A stretch of DNA of 64,000 bases from Streptomyces sp. R21 (GTDB lineage Bacteria; Actinomycetota; Actinomycetes; Streptomycetales; Streptomycetaceae). The position numbers and the translations under genes were made by a program. The stretch is taken from NCBI RefSeq assembly GCF_041051975.1, contig NZ_CP163435.1, positions 8,101,001 to 8,165,000 on the forward strand. Direction: 5' to 3'. The notes beneath the pieces are model-generated. The model made no database searches and was not told where the DNA came from. It saw only the letters and a program-made list of their open reading frames with translations. Below, piece by piece: positions 26,429 to 34,967 of this stretch. Within the stretch, counting starts at the first letter, position 1. The number at the start of each line of letters is the position of its first letter.

Positions 26429-27029
26429 CACGATCACGGGCCCTCGCGCCGAGGACCATCTTCCGCACACGGCCACGGCCGCCGTGAAGATCGTGATCGT
26501 GGGCGGTTTCGGGGTCGGCAAGACGACCATGGTGGGCGCCGTCAGCGAGATCAAGCCGCTGACCACCGAGGAGACCATGACGCAGGCCGGCGTCGGCGTC
26601 GACGACAACTACGGCTCGGAGAGCAAGACGGCCACCACCGTCGCCATGGACTTCGGCCGCATCAGCATCACGGACCAGCTGGTGCTCTACCTCTTCGGCA
26701 CCCCGGGCCAGGAACGCTTCTGGTTCCTGTGGAACGGCCTGTTCGAGGGCGCCCTCGGCGCGGTCGTCCTGGTCGACACCCGCCGCCTGGAGGTCAGCTT
26801 CGACGTGATCGGCCGCCTGGAGGAGCGCGGGGTGCCGTTCGTCATCGCGATAAACGACTTCCCGGACGCCCCCGGCTATCCCATCGAGGACCTGCGCGGC
26901 GCGCTCGACCTGGCGGACGAGATCCCGATCATCAAGTGCGACGCCCGCCGCCGGGCCTCCAGCCGGGACGTCCTGATGACGCTGATGCGTTTCCTGCACT
27001 CCCTCGCGATGACCTCGACGCCCGCCTGA
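26409..27029 (+). CDS. rarD: Ras-like small GTPase RarD/CvnD
   Basis: A 206-residue GTPase of the conservon type. The P-loop is GGFGVGKTT (residues 32-40), the switch region contains TTEETM, the Walker B/G3 motif is FGTPGQER, and NDFP stands at the G4 position (IAINDFPDA). It is the output switch of the conservon complex. The start lies inside rarC; the P450 gene follows after 66 bases. Confidence 0.93.
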   Translation: MDFKSSDTITGPRAEDHLPHTATAAVKIVIVGGFGVGKTTMVGAVSEIKPLTTEETMTQAGVGVDDNYGSESKTATTVAMDFGRISITDQLVLYLFGTPGQERFWFLWNGLFEGALGAVVLVDTRRLEVSFDVIGRLEERGVPFVIAINDFPDAPGYPIEDLRGALDLADEIPIIKCDARRRASSRDVLMTLMRFLHSLAMTSTPA

Positions 27030-27095
27030 CACCCGTACCGCACCGCAGACCCTTCCCCAAGACACCGGATCCAGATCAGTTTCGGAGCGATCACC

Positions 27096-28568
27096 GTGAC
27101 GCCTGAACCCCACTTCCCGGCAGGGACGGACAACCCCATGCTCTCCCCGCCGCCCGGCTGCCCCGCGCACGACCTCGGGCCCGGCGGACTGCACCGGCTG
27201 TACGGCCCCGAGGCCGACGACCTGGGCGCGCTGTACGAGAAACTCCGCGCCGAACACGGTGCCGTGGCCCCTGTGCTGCTCCACAACGACGTGCCCATCT
27301 GGGTGGTGCTCGGCCACGCCGAGAACCTGCACCTGGTGTCCACGCCCTCGCAGTACGCGCGCGACAGCCGCCTGTGGACCGCCGTGCAGGACGGCACGGC
27401 CGGCCCCGACCATCCGCTGGCCCCGCACATCGCCTGGCAGCCCATCTGCTCCTACGCCGAGGGCGACGAGCACCTGCGGCTGCGCGGCGCGGTCACCGGC
27501 GCCATGTCGACCATCGACCACCGCGGTGTCCGCCGCCACATCAACCGTTCCACGCAGCGGCTCGTCAACCGCTTCTGCGAGGAGGGCCGCGCCGACCTGG
27601 TCGGCCAGTTCGCCGAGCACCTCCCGATGGCCGTGCTGTGCGAGATCCTCGGCATGCCCGAGGAGTACAACGACCGCATGGTGCAGGCCACCCGCGACCT
27701 GCTCAAGGGCACCGAGACGGCGATCGCCAGCAACGAGTACGTCAACGGCGTCCTCACGCAGCTCACCGCCCGCCGCCGGGCCCATCCCGAGGAGGACTTC
27801 ACCAGCCAGCTCATCACGCATCCGGCGCGCCTCACCGACCAGGAGGTCACCCAGCACCTCTGGCTGGTGCTGCTCGCCGCGTACGAGGCCACCGCCAACC
27901 TGATCGCCAACGTGCTGCGGATGGTCCTCACCGACCCGCGCTTCCGCGCCCAGCTCAACGGCGGCCAGATGACGGTGCCGGAGGCGGTCGAGCAGTCCCT
28001 GTGGAACGAGCCGCCGTTCAGTGCCGTTCTCGGCTACTTCGCCAAGCAGGACACGGAGTTGGGTGGCCGGCGCATCCGCAAGGGCGACGGCCTGCTCTTC
28101 GGTATCGCACCGGGCAACGTCGACCCGCGCGTACGCCCCGACCTCAAGGCCGACATGCAGGGCAACCGCTCGCACCTCGCCTTCGGCGGCGGCCCGCACG
28201 AGTGCCCCGGACAGGACATCGGCCGCGCCATCGCCGACGTCGGCGTCGACGCCCTGCTGATGAGGCTGCCCGACGTCCAACTCGACTGCAAGGAAAACGA
28301 GTTGCGCTGGCGGGCGTCGATGTCCTCCCGCCACCTGGTGGAGCTGCCGGTCCGGTTCGCGCCGAACCAGCCGCAGGATGTCATGCAGCAGCCCGGCATG
28401 CGCCCGATGCCCAAGCAGCGCACGGACTGGCAGGTCTCGACCCCGCAGCCGCAGCCGACGGCACCCGCCCCACAGCCCGTGGGCCCGAACCCTCCCGCGC
28501 CGACCCCGGCACCCGCCCGCAGGCTCGGTGCCTGGCAGCGCTTCCTGCGCTGGTGGCGGGGTTACTGA
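27096..28568 (+). CDS. rarE: CYP157-like cytochrome P450 RarE/CvnE
   Basis: A 490-residue P450-fold protein. The heme-ligand loop is FGGGPHECPGQD with Cys370, and the I-helix reads AAYEATANLI. The K-helix has EQSLWNEPP (299-307) where other P450s have E-x-x-R, a feature described for the CYP157 family. A Pro/Gln-rich tail (residues 400-490, ending RFLRWWRGY) follows the fold and may contact the membrane or partners. It is the last rar gene, GTG start after GGAG. Substrate unknown. Confidence 0.9.
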   Translation: MTPEPHFPAGTDNPMLSPPPGCPAHDLGPGGLHRLYGPEADDLGALYEKLRAEHGAVAPVLLHNDVPIWVVLGHAENLHLVSTPSQYARDSRLWTAVQDGTAGPDHPLAPHIAWQPICSYAEGDEHLRLRGAVTGAMSTIDHRGVRRHINRSTQRLVNRFCEEGRADLVGQFAEHLPMAVLCEILGMPEEYNDRMVQATRDLLKGTETAIASNEYVNGVLTQLTARRRAHPEEDFTSQLITHPARLTDQEVTQHLWLVLLAAYEATANLIANVLRMVLTDPRFRAQLNGGQMTVPEAVEQSLWNEPPFSAVLGYFAKQDTELGGRRIRKGDGLLFGIAPGNVDPRVRPDLKADMQGNRSHLAFGGGPHECPGQDIGRAIADVGVDALLMRLPDVQLDCKENELRWRASMSSRHLVELPVRFAPNQPQDVMQQPGMRPMPKQRTDWQVSTPQPQPTAPAPQPVGPNPPAPTPAPARRLGAWQRFLRWWRGY

Positions 28569-28598
28569 GCCCGTCAGTCGTACGGCGGCGGCTGCGGA

Positions 28599-29543
28599 CT
28601 ACCTGGCCCACTCGTCGTACGACGACCAGGCCGCGAGAGCCCGCGCACTGCGGAAACGGTGTTCTCGCCCCGTGACCGGATCGGTGAACTCCAGGCTCCG
28701 CGCCAGCAGTTGGAGCGGACGCCGGAAGTCGCCGGGCGGCACGGGGCCGGTCACCGTCGGGTAGAGGGGGTCGCCGAGCAGGGGGAGGCCCAACGCGCAC
28801 ATGTGCACGCGCAGTTGATGGGTCTGGCCGGTGCTCGGCGTCAGCCGGTAGAGCCCGTGGTCGTCGCGCTGCTCCCGCAGCTCCACCGTGGTCACGGCGT
28901 TCGGCTCGCCCTCGACCTCCTGGGCCGCCATCACACCGCGCTCCTTGAGGATCCGGCTGCGCACCGTGCGTGGCAGCTCCAGCTCCTCGTCGTACGGGGC
29001 CACCGCCTCGTACTCCTTGCGCACGAGCCTGTCGCGGAACAGCGACTGGTACGCGCCCCGTTCCTCCGGTCGTACGGTGAACAGCACAAGCCCGGCCGTC
29101 AGCCGGTCGAGGCGGTGCGCGGCCCCGAGCGCCGGGATGTCCAGCTCCCGCCGCAGCCGGGCGAGGGCGGTCTCGGCGACATGGCTGCCGCGCGGGGTGG
29201 TGGCGAGGAAGTGCGGCTTGTCGGCGACCACGATGTGCTCGTCGCGGTACACGACGTCCAGCGCGAACGGCACGCGTTCCTCGTCGGGCAGCTCCCGGTG
29301 GAACCAGACGAACATGCCCGGCACGTACGCCGTGTCGGACGCCACCGCGAGCCCGTCCGCACCGACGAACAACCCCGCGTCGAGCATCCCGTCCACGACC
29401 CCGGGCCCCGCCCCCGCGAGCCGCTGCACCAGATGCTCCCGCACGGTCGCCCACTCCTCCCCCTGCGGCAGCTTGATGCGCACGGGGTCCACCCCGTGGC
29501 GCTGCGGCAGGGGCGAGGGCGGGATCCGGGTCTTTCGTCTCAT
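28599..29543 (-). CDS. RluA-family pseudouridine synthase
   Basis: A 314-residue RNA pseudouridine synthase. HRLDRLTAG carries the catalytic Asp (family HRLDxxTSG), and the final core strand has TGQTHQLRVHM. It would isomerise specific uridines in rRNA or tRNA. ATG at 29543 lies 5 bases after the permease stop, so it may be the second gene of the permease transcript. It is convergent with rarE, 30 bases away. Confidence 0.92.
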   Translation of the reverse strand: MRRKTRIPPSPLPQRHGVDPVRIKLPQGEEWATVREHLVQRLAGAGPGVVDGMLDAGLFVGADGLAVASDTAYVPGMFVWFHRELPDEERVPFALDVVYRDEHIVVADKPHFLATTPRGSHVAETALARLRRELDIPALGAAHRLDRLTAGLVLFTVRPEERGAYQSLFRDRLVRKEYEAVAPYDEELELPRTVRSRILKERGVMAAQEVEGEPNAVTTVELREQRDDHGLYRLTPSTGQTHQLRVHMCALGLPLLGDPLYPTVTGPVPPGDFRRPLQLLARSLEFTDPVTGREHRFRSARALAAWSSYDEWAR

Positions 29544-29548
29544 CACGA

Positions 29549-31111
29549 TCAAGCGTACGAGGCCGGCACCGCCTCGGGAGCCTCCTCCACCGCCGTCCGC
29601 GCCCGCAGGGCCCGGTAGAGCAGGCCCGCGGCCACCGTCGCGCCCAGGAACAGCAGGGTGAACCACTGGAAGTACCAGTGCCCGCCCGTCGGGTCGTACA
29701 CCGCGGCGCGCGGCCAGGCCAGGTTGACGGTCATGAAGAGGCCGTACACGAGCGCGACGGCGTTGACGGGGATGCCCCAGCGGCCCAGCGAGAAGAGCGG
29801 ACGGCCCTCCTCGTCCGTGCCGCCTTGGCCGTCCGGGTCCGGGAACTGCCCGCGCAGCCGCCGTACCAGCAGAGGCCCGGTGACCATGGCGTACGCGAGA
29901 TAGAGCATCACGATGCAGGTGGTGCCGATCGCCAGGAACGCGTCCGGCGAGGCGAAGTTGAGCAGCAGGAGCGCGGCGGCGAGGACGCCGACAGCCAGGG
30001 CCGGGGCGCTCGGCATGCCGGTGCGCGGGTTGACCTTCGCGAGCCGCCGGGAGAGGGGGAGCTGACCGTCGCGGGCCATCGAGAAGAGCATGCGGCAGGC
30101 GGCGGTCTGGATCGCCAGGGTGGCCACCGCGATGGCCACCACCACGTCGACGAGCAGGGCACGGCCGACGCCGTCGCCGAGGCTGCTGGTCAGCACGTAG
30201 CCGAGGCCGTCGACGGCCAGGTGTCCGTCGGTGAGGCTGGGCGCGGCGAGCAGGCCGCCGAGCACGATCAGGCTCGCGAGCAGTCCCGCGGAACCGAGGG
30301 CGACCAGGATCGTGCGGGGCGCGGTGCGGCGCGGGTGGTGGGTCTCCTCGCTCATCTCGCCCGCGCTGTCGAAGCCGATCATCACGTACGCCGCCGCGAA
30401 CGACCCCACCATCAGCGCGCCGAACAGGCCGGTGCTCCCGGCACCCGTGTGGAAGGTGATGCCGGGGGAGCGCTCGGAGTGGGTGAGCAGCAGCACGATG
30501 ATCAGGACGGCGCCGATGATCTCGGCGGTCACGCCGACTCGGTTGATCACGGACATCACCCGGTTGTCGACGACGTTCACCAGCGTCGTCAGGACGAGCA
30601 GGATCACGCCGAGGACCGCCGCGTTAGCCGCGCCGTCCGGGCTGGTGGGTGCCGGGTCGCTGCCGATCAGCTGGAAGCCGGACCAGATCGCCGGCAGCAC
30701 GATCTGCAGGGCGAGGGCCGCCGCCGCGACGACCACGATCTGCCCGATCACCATGATCCAGCCGGCGAACCAGCCGAAGGTGAGGTTCGACAGCCGCGAG
30801 GACCACTGGTAGACGGCGCCCGAGATCGGATAGCGCGCGGCCAGTTCCGCGAAGCAGGCGGCGACCAGCAGTTGGCCCACGAGGACGGCCGGCCAGGTCC
30901 AGAAGAAGACGGGGCCGCCGAACGCGTACCCGAAGGCGAAGAACTGGAAGACGGTCGTCAGCACGGAGATGAAGGAGAACCCGGCGGCGAACGAGGCGTA
31001 CCGGCCCAGGCTGCGGTGCAGCTCCTGGCGGTAGCCGAAGGCGGCGAGGTCGGCGGCCCCGTCGGGGCCGGGTGGGTCGGGTCGGAGGTCGGCGGGGGCG
31101 GTGCTCGTCAT
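29549..31111 (-). CDS. APC-superfamily permease
   Basis: A 520-residue membrane protein with about 12 hydrophobic segments. It belongs to the amino acid/polyamine/choline family (FAAGFSFISVLTTVFQFFAFGYAFGGP start; GFDSAGEMSEETHHPRRTAPR loop after the sixth helix is typical). ATG at 31111 follows AGCAGG. Its upstream palindrome nearly copies the carboxylase-operon operator, so it probably imports the substrate or a precursor for that pathway (guanidine, urea or a related amine). This link is inferred, not shown. Confidence 0.88.
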   Translation of the reverse strand: MTSTAPADLRPDPPGPDGAADLAAFGYRQELHRSLGRYASFAAGFSFISVLTTVFQFFAFGYAFGGPVFFWTWPAVLVGQLLVAACFAELAARYPISGAVYQWSSRLSNLTFGWFAGWIMVIGQIVVVAAAALALQIVLPAIWSGFQLIGSDPAPTSPDGAANAAVLGVILLVLTTLVNVVDNRVMSVINRVGVTAEIIGAVLIIVLLLTHSERSPGITFHTGAGSTGLFGALMVGSFAAAYVMIGFDSAGEMSEETHHPRRTAPRTILVALGSAGLLASLIVLGGLLAAPSLTDGHLAVDGLGYVLTSSLGDGVGRALLVDVVVAIAVATLAIQTAACRMLFSMARDGQLPLSRRLAKVNPRTGMPSAPALAVGVLAAALLLLNFASPDAFLAIGTTCIVMLYLAYAMVTGPLLVRRLRGQFPDPDGQGGTDEEGRPLFSLGRWGIPVNAVALVYGLFMTVNLAWPRAAVYDPTGGHWYFQWFTLLFLGATVAAGLLYRALRARTAVEEAPEAVPASYA

Positions 31112-31145
31112 GGCGGCAACCTGCTTTCGCACTGCGGCGCGAGAG

Positions 31146-31165
31146 TTCCTGTCGAGCGACAGAAA
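31146..31165. promoter_or_regulatory. Second copy of the TetR-type operator, upstream of the permease
   Basis: TTCCTGTC and GACAGAAA flank GAGC; seven of eight arm positions pair. It continues into TTAGG exactly as at 22910-22922. It lies 35-54 bases upstream of the permease ATG, on the same side and in the same orientation as the copy ahead of the DUF1989 gene. Confidence 0.75.
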
Positions 31166-31253
31166 TTAGGGAGGGCCTGTTTCGCGGGCGTCACGCCGCC
31201 GTGTCGGGGGCGGGCCGAAGTCCTCACGGTCTTGCGGCCCGCCCCTGAACGCG

Positions 31254-31296
31254 ATACATCGTGTGTATTGACCGGCTTGGCAACTCGCGATATGTT
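31254..31296 (+). promoter_or_regulatory. padR promoter with overlapping palindrome
   Basis: TTGACC (31268-31273) and TATGTT (31291-31296) are 17 bases apart, a good vegetative promoter for this genome. The palindrome ATACA-TCGTG-TGTAT (31254-31268) abuts and touches the -35. This is a plausible autorepression site for the PadR protein encoded at 31330. Confidence 0.65.
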
Positions 31297-31329
31297 CGGC
31301 TACGGATATTCGGAAGCGAGGTGGTCATC

Positions 31330-31977
31330 GTGGCGATGAGGCGCCGCAAGCTCGGCAATCCCCTGGCGCTCGCCGTGATGGCGACCCTCTGGCAGAAGCC
31401 GATGCATCCCTACGAGATCGCCCAGACGCTGCGCCGCCAGGGCAAGGACGCCAGCACGAAGATCAACTACGGATCGCTCTACACGGTCGTGCAGAACCTT
31501 GAGAAGCACGGCTTCGTCGAGGTCACGGACGTGCAGCGGCAGGGCAACCGTCCCGAGCGCACCGTCTACGGACTCACGGAGGCCGGGCGTGAGGAGATGA
31601 CCGAGTGGATGTCGGACCTCATGGCGGTCCCGGCGCGGGAGTACCCGATCTTCGAGACGGCGCTCTCGCTGATGGGGGTCCTGCCCCCCGACGACGTGCT
31701 GCGCCTCCTGGAGGAACGCCTCGCCACCCTTGAGGTGCAGGCGGCGAGCGGCCGGGGCGCGCTGAAGAAGCTCTACGAGACCGTGCCGCGGCTCTTCCTG
31801 GTGGAGAACGAGTACCAGCTCCACATGGTCGAGGCACAGGTCCAGTGGGTCCGCGGCTTCCTCGACGAGATCCGGCAGGGCACCCTGCCCGGCGTCAAGG
31901 AGTGGCGCCGGTTCCACGAGACCGGGGAAATGCCCCCGGAATTCCAGGAGTTGGAGGAGCGCCCCTCCGAGGAATGA
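31330..31977 (+). CDS. PadR-family transcriptional regulator
   Basis: A 215-residue PadR protein. The winged helix occupies about residues 5-90 (MHPYEIAQTLRRQGKDASTKINYGSLYTVVQNLEKHGFV), and a helical dimerisation domain follows (ETALSLMGVLPPDDVLRLLEERL). GTG at 31330 follows GAGG with 9-base spacing; ATG at 31336 is an alternative. A drug-type ABC exporter lies downstream on the same strand after 210 bases, the usual target of PadR repressors. Confidence 0.92.
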   Translation: MAMRRRKLGNPLALAVMATLWQKPMHPYEIAQTLRRQGKDASTKINYGSLYTVVQNLEKHGFVEVTDVQRQGNRPERTVYGLTEAGREEMTEWMSDLMAVPAREYPIFETALSLMGVLPPDDVLRLLEERLATLEVQAASGRGALKKLYETVPRLFLVENEYQLHMVEAQVQWVRGFLDEIRQGTLPGVKEWRRFHETGEMPPEFQELEERPSEE

Positions 31978-32187
31978 CCCCGCCACGGACCCGATGCGGC
32001 CCGACACGAAACAGACCCCGGCAGAGCTGTTACAGCAGCCCTGCCAGGGTCTCGAACCCCGAACTGAACCCGCCGTGAGGCAGCTCCAGGCGATCGAGGT
32101 GCGGCACACCCAGGATAGCCCGGTGCTCTTCAGGCGGATCAGCTCGCCAGCCATGCGAGATCCCGCTCACCCAGGAGAGCAATCGTC

Positions 32188-33216
32188 ATGACCAGCAGTG
32201 CGCCCGCCGTGCAGGCGCGGCAACTCATCAAGACCTATCCCGGCGACGTCACCGCGCTCAGCGGCATGGACGTCACCGTCGAACCGGGCACCGTCTTCGG
32301 GCTGCTCGGCCCCAACGGCGCCGGCAAGTCCACCACCGTCAAGATCCTCACCACCCTGGCCCGCCCCGACTCGGGCACCGCCACCGTCGCGGGCCACGAC
32401 GTGCTGCGCCACCCCGACCGGGTGCGCCGCGCGATCGGCGTGGTCGCCCAGAGCTCGGGCGCCGACCCGGTCGCCACGGGCCGCGAGAACCTCCAGCTCC
32501 AGGGCAGGCTCTACGGCTTGAAGGGCGCCGGTCTGCGCCGCAGGGTGGACGAGCTGCTGCACCGCTTCCGGCTCACCGAGGCCGCGGACCGCCAGGTCAA
32601 GGGCTACTCCGGCGGTATGCGGCGGCGCCTCGACGTCGCCCTCGGCCTCGTCCACCGTCCCGAGGTCCTCTTCCTCGACGAGCCGACCACCGGACTCGAT
32701 CCCGAGGCGCGCACCGCGATGTGGGACGAGATCGCCCGCCTCGCCGGTGACGAGGGCCTGACCATCCTGCTCACCACGCACTACCTCGAAGAGGCCGACC
32801 GGCTGGCCGAGCGCATCGCCATCGTCGACCGCGGCCGAGTCGTCGTCGCGGGCACACCGGACGAGCTGAAGGGCGAACTGCGCGGCGACGCCGTCCACTT
32901 GGAGCTGCGGGAGGCGGTCGGCGAAGCCGGTCGTACGCTGCTGGACGGCGCCCTTGTCAGCCTGCCCGGCGTGCGCGAGGTGGTGTTCGACTCGGCGCAG
33001 GCCCGCCGTATCAGTGTCCGCGCCGACGACGGGGCGGCCGCGATGCCCGCCCTGCTGGCGGCACTTGAACGCGCCGGGGTCGGGGTCGCCGCCGCCACCG
33101 TCGCCCGCCCCTCGCTCGACGACGTATACCTGCGCTACGCGGGCCGCCGTTACTCCGAGGCGGAGGCCGAAGCCGGCGCCGCCGAACCCCTCGCCCTCGC
33201 CGGAGGTGCGCGATGA
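32188..33216 (+). CDS. ABC exporter ATPase, daunorubicin-resistance type
   Basis: A 342-residue ATP-binding subunit of the DrrA/CcmA class. Walker A is GPNGAGKST, signature YSGGMRRRLD, Walker B VLFLDEPTTGLDP, and H-loop TTHYLEEA. The C-terminal DrrA-type extension (LLDGALVSLPGVREV... and PSLDDVYLRYAGR) is present. It pairs with the permease whose ATG overlaps its stop. Likely role: export of a toxic or self-made compound. SD AGGAGAG. Confidence 0.93.
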   Translation: MTSSAPAVQARQLIKTYPGDVTALSGMDVTVEPGTVFGLLGPNGAGKSTTVKILTTLARPDSGTATVAGHDVLRHPDRVRRAIGVVAQSSGADPVATGRENLQLQGRLYGLKGAGLRRRVDELLHRFRLTEAADRQVKGYSGGMRRRLDVALGLVHRPEVLFLDEPTTGLDPEARTAMWDEIARLAGDEGLTILLTTHYLEEADRLAERIAIVDRGRVVVAGTPDELKGELRGDAVHLELREAVGEAGRTLLDGALVSLPGVREVVFDSAQARRISVRADDGAAAMPALLAALERAGVGVAAATVARPSLDDVYLRYAGRRYSEAEAEAGAAEPLALAGGAR

Positions 33217-33989
33217 GCACCGCCGTCTCGCAGACCTGGTACATGACGCAGCGTCAACTCATGGTGTTCGTGCGGCAGCCCGCCGTTCTGCTGATCACGC
33301 TGATCCAGCCGGTGGTCTGGCTGTTCCTGTTCGGGAGCCTGTTCAAGAAGGTCGTGGAACTCGGCGGCTTCGGCACCACCTCGTACCTGGACTACCTCGT
33401 TCCGGGCGTGGTCGTGATGAGCGCGCTCAGCTCCAACATGTGGGCGGGCATGACCACGCTCGACGAGATCCAGCGCGGCACGCTCAACCGGTTCCTGACC
33501 ACCCCGGTCAGCCGGGCCGCCCTGATGAACGGCAACGTCGTCAACAACGGGCTGGTCACCGCGCTCCAGTCGGTCCTCATCGTGCTGCTCGGCCTGCTGG
33601 GCGGCGCCGACTACCCGGGCGGCATCGGCGGCGTCGTCGTGCTGGTCGTCGCCTCGGTGCTGCTCGGGACCGTCTTCGGGGCGCTGTCCAACGCGCTGGG
33701 CATGCTGGTCCGGGAGCGGGAGTCGATCATCGGCATCAACACGTTCCTGCTGCTGCCCCTGACGTTCCTGTCGACCGCCTTCATGGCGCCGTCACAGATG
33801 CCGGGCTGGATAAGGCATGTCGCCGACTTCAACCCGCTCGACTGGGCGATGGTGGCGGGCCGTTCGGCCCTGGCGGAGAACCCCGACTGGGGTGACGTAC
33901 TGAGCCGCGGCGGCGGTCTTCTCGTGCTCGCGATCGCGGCGGTGTGGCTGTCGATCCGGACGTTCCGCTCGTATCAGCGGTCGGTGTAA
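33213..33989 (+). CDS. ABC-2 type exporter permease, daunorubicin-resistance type
   Basis: A 258-residue ABC-2 permease with six predicted membrane helices, DrrB-like (YLVPGVVVMSALSSNMWAGMTTLDEIQRGTLNRFLTTPVSR). It overlaps the ATPase gene by ATGA and forms the membrane channel with it. A hairpin follows, shared with the convergent siderophore gene. Confidence 0.92.
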   Translation: MSTAVSQTWYMTQRQLMVFVRQPAVLLITLIQPVVWLFLFGSLFKKVVELGGFGTTSYLDYLVPGVVVMSALSSNMWAGMTTLDEIQRGTLNRFLTTPVSRAALMNGNVVNNGLVTALQSVLIVLLGLLGGADYPGGIGGVVVLVVASVLLGTVFGALSNALGMLVRERESIIGINTFLLLPLTFLSTAFMAPSQMPGWIRHVADFNPLDWAMVAGRSALAENPDWGDVLSRGGGLLVLAIAAVWLSIRTFRSYQRSV

Positions 33990-34016
33990 GGCGGCCTGGC
34001 CCGAGTCCTGAGCCCT

Positions 34017-34045
34017 GCGGCGGTCGCGCTCGGCGTGACCGCCGC
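34017..34045. terminator. Bidirectional terminator
   Basis: A 9-bp stem GCGGCGGTC and its complement with an 11-nt loop, plus outer AGCCCTG/CAGGGCT pairing. It lies between the convergent exporter and siderophore-interacting protein genes. Confidence 0.65.
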
Positions 34046-34059
34046 AGCGGAGCAGGGCT

Positions 34060-34905
34060 TCAGGCGGTCGGCGAGGTCTTCTCCTGCTCCGCCTCGACCT
34101 GCGCGTTCCACTCCCGCTTCGATGCCTGCCAGCCGTCCTCGTTGTGGCCGAGGCGCCAGTAGCCGGAGATCGACAGGTCCTCGCGCGCGATGGCGCGCTC
34201 GACCCGGAGCAGCTTGCGCAGCTCCTTCACGAAGGCCGCCTCGCCGTGCACGAACGCGTGCACGCGCCCCTCGGGGAACTCCAGAGCACGGACGGCCTCG
34301 ACGAGCGCCTGACCGAGGGGACGCTCCCCGCGGTGCAGCCAGACGACCTCCACGTCGGAGTCGATCTTCTGCTCCTCCTCGGGTCCGGAGACCTCGATGA
34401 AGGCGCGGGCCACGGCGCCGTCCGCCAGCGACTCCAGGGCGGTGGCGATCGCGGGCAGCGCGCTCTCGTCACCGGCGAACAGATGCCAGTCGGCGGCCCC
34501 GTCCGGCGCGTACGCGCCGCCCGGGCCCATGAACCGTACGATCTCGCCCGGCTGGACGCGCACGGCCCAGGGGCCGGCGAGGCCCTCGTCGCCGTGCACC
34601 ACGAAGTCGAGCGTCAGCTCGCGGTGTTCGGGGTTCCAGGCGCGCACGGTGTACGTCCGGGTCACCGGCCACTGCTCGCGCGGGAACTCCTCGCGGATGC
34701 GCTGCATGTCGAAGGGCTCGGGGTAACTGACGCCCTCCGGGCCGAAGAGCAGCTTCACGTAATGGTCGGTGCAGGTGCCCGCGGTGAACTCGGCCAGACC
34801 CTCGCCGCCCAGCACCACACGCTGCATGTGGGGCGTCAGCCGCTCGGTGCGGACGACGCGCGCGGAGTGCGGCCTCGGGGTCCTGCGTGCCGGACGCTCT
34901 GCCAT
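34060..34905 (-). CDS. Siderophore-interacting FAD protein
   Basis: A 281-residue ferric-siderophore reductase of the ViuB/SIP family. The FAD-binding motif RTYTVRAW and the preceding LTLDFVVHG fit the family; the C-terminal NAD(P)H-like domain ends with SISGYWRLGHNEDGWQASKREW. It would release iron from imported siderophores in the cytosol. ATG at 34905 follows GGGAGG; GTG at 34923 is an alternative. An iron box precedes it, so it is expected to be repressed by DmdR1/IdeR when iron is plentiful. Confidence 0.93.
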   Translation of the reverse strand: MAERPARRTPRPHSARVVRTERLTPHMQRVVLGGEGLAEFTAGTCTDHYVKLLFGPEGVSYPEPFDMQRIREEFPREQWPVTRTYTVRAWNPEHRELTLDFVVHGDEGLAGPWAVRVQPGEIVRFMGPGGAYAPDGAADWHLFAGDESALPAIATALESLADGAVARAFIEVSGPEEEQKIDSDVEVVWLHRGERPLGQALVEAVRALEFPEGRVHAFVHGEAAFVKELRKLLRVERAIAREDLSISGYWRLGHNEDGWQASKREWNAQVEAEQEKTSPTA

Positions 34906-34922
34906 GTCGGCCTCCCAGTTCA

Positions 34923-34941
34923 CTTGCTTAGGCTTACCTAA
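34923..34941. promoter_or_regulatory. Iron box for DmdR1/IdeR
   Basis: The 19 bases include TTAGGCTTACCTAA and match the actinobacterial iron-box consensus (TTAGGTTAGGCTCACCTAA) at 15 of 19 positions. The site lies just upstream of the siderophore-interacting protein start. Confidence 0.8.
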
Positions 34942-34967
34942 GCTAGCACCTTCCCTCGGTCAACACC

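Noticed and set aside
29678..31339. A 553-codon rightward frame opposite the APC permease
   Set aside because: Antisense shadow; charged, repetitive composition without membrane or domain features.
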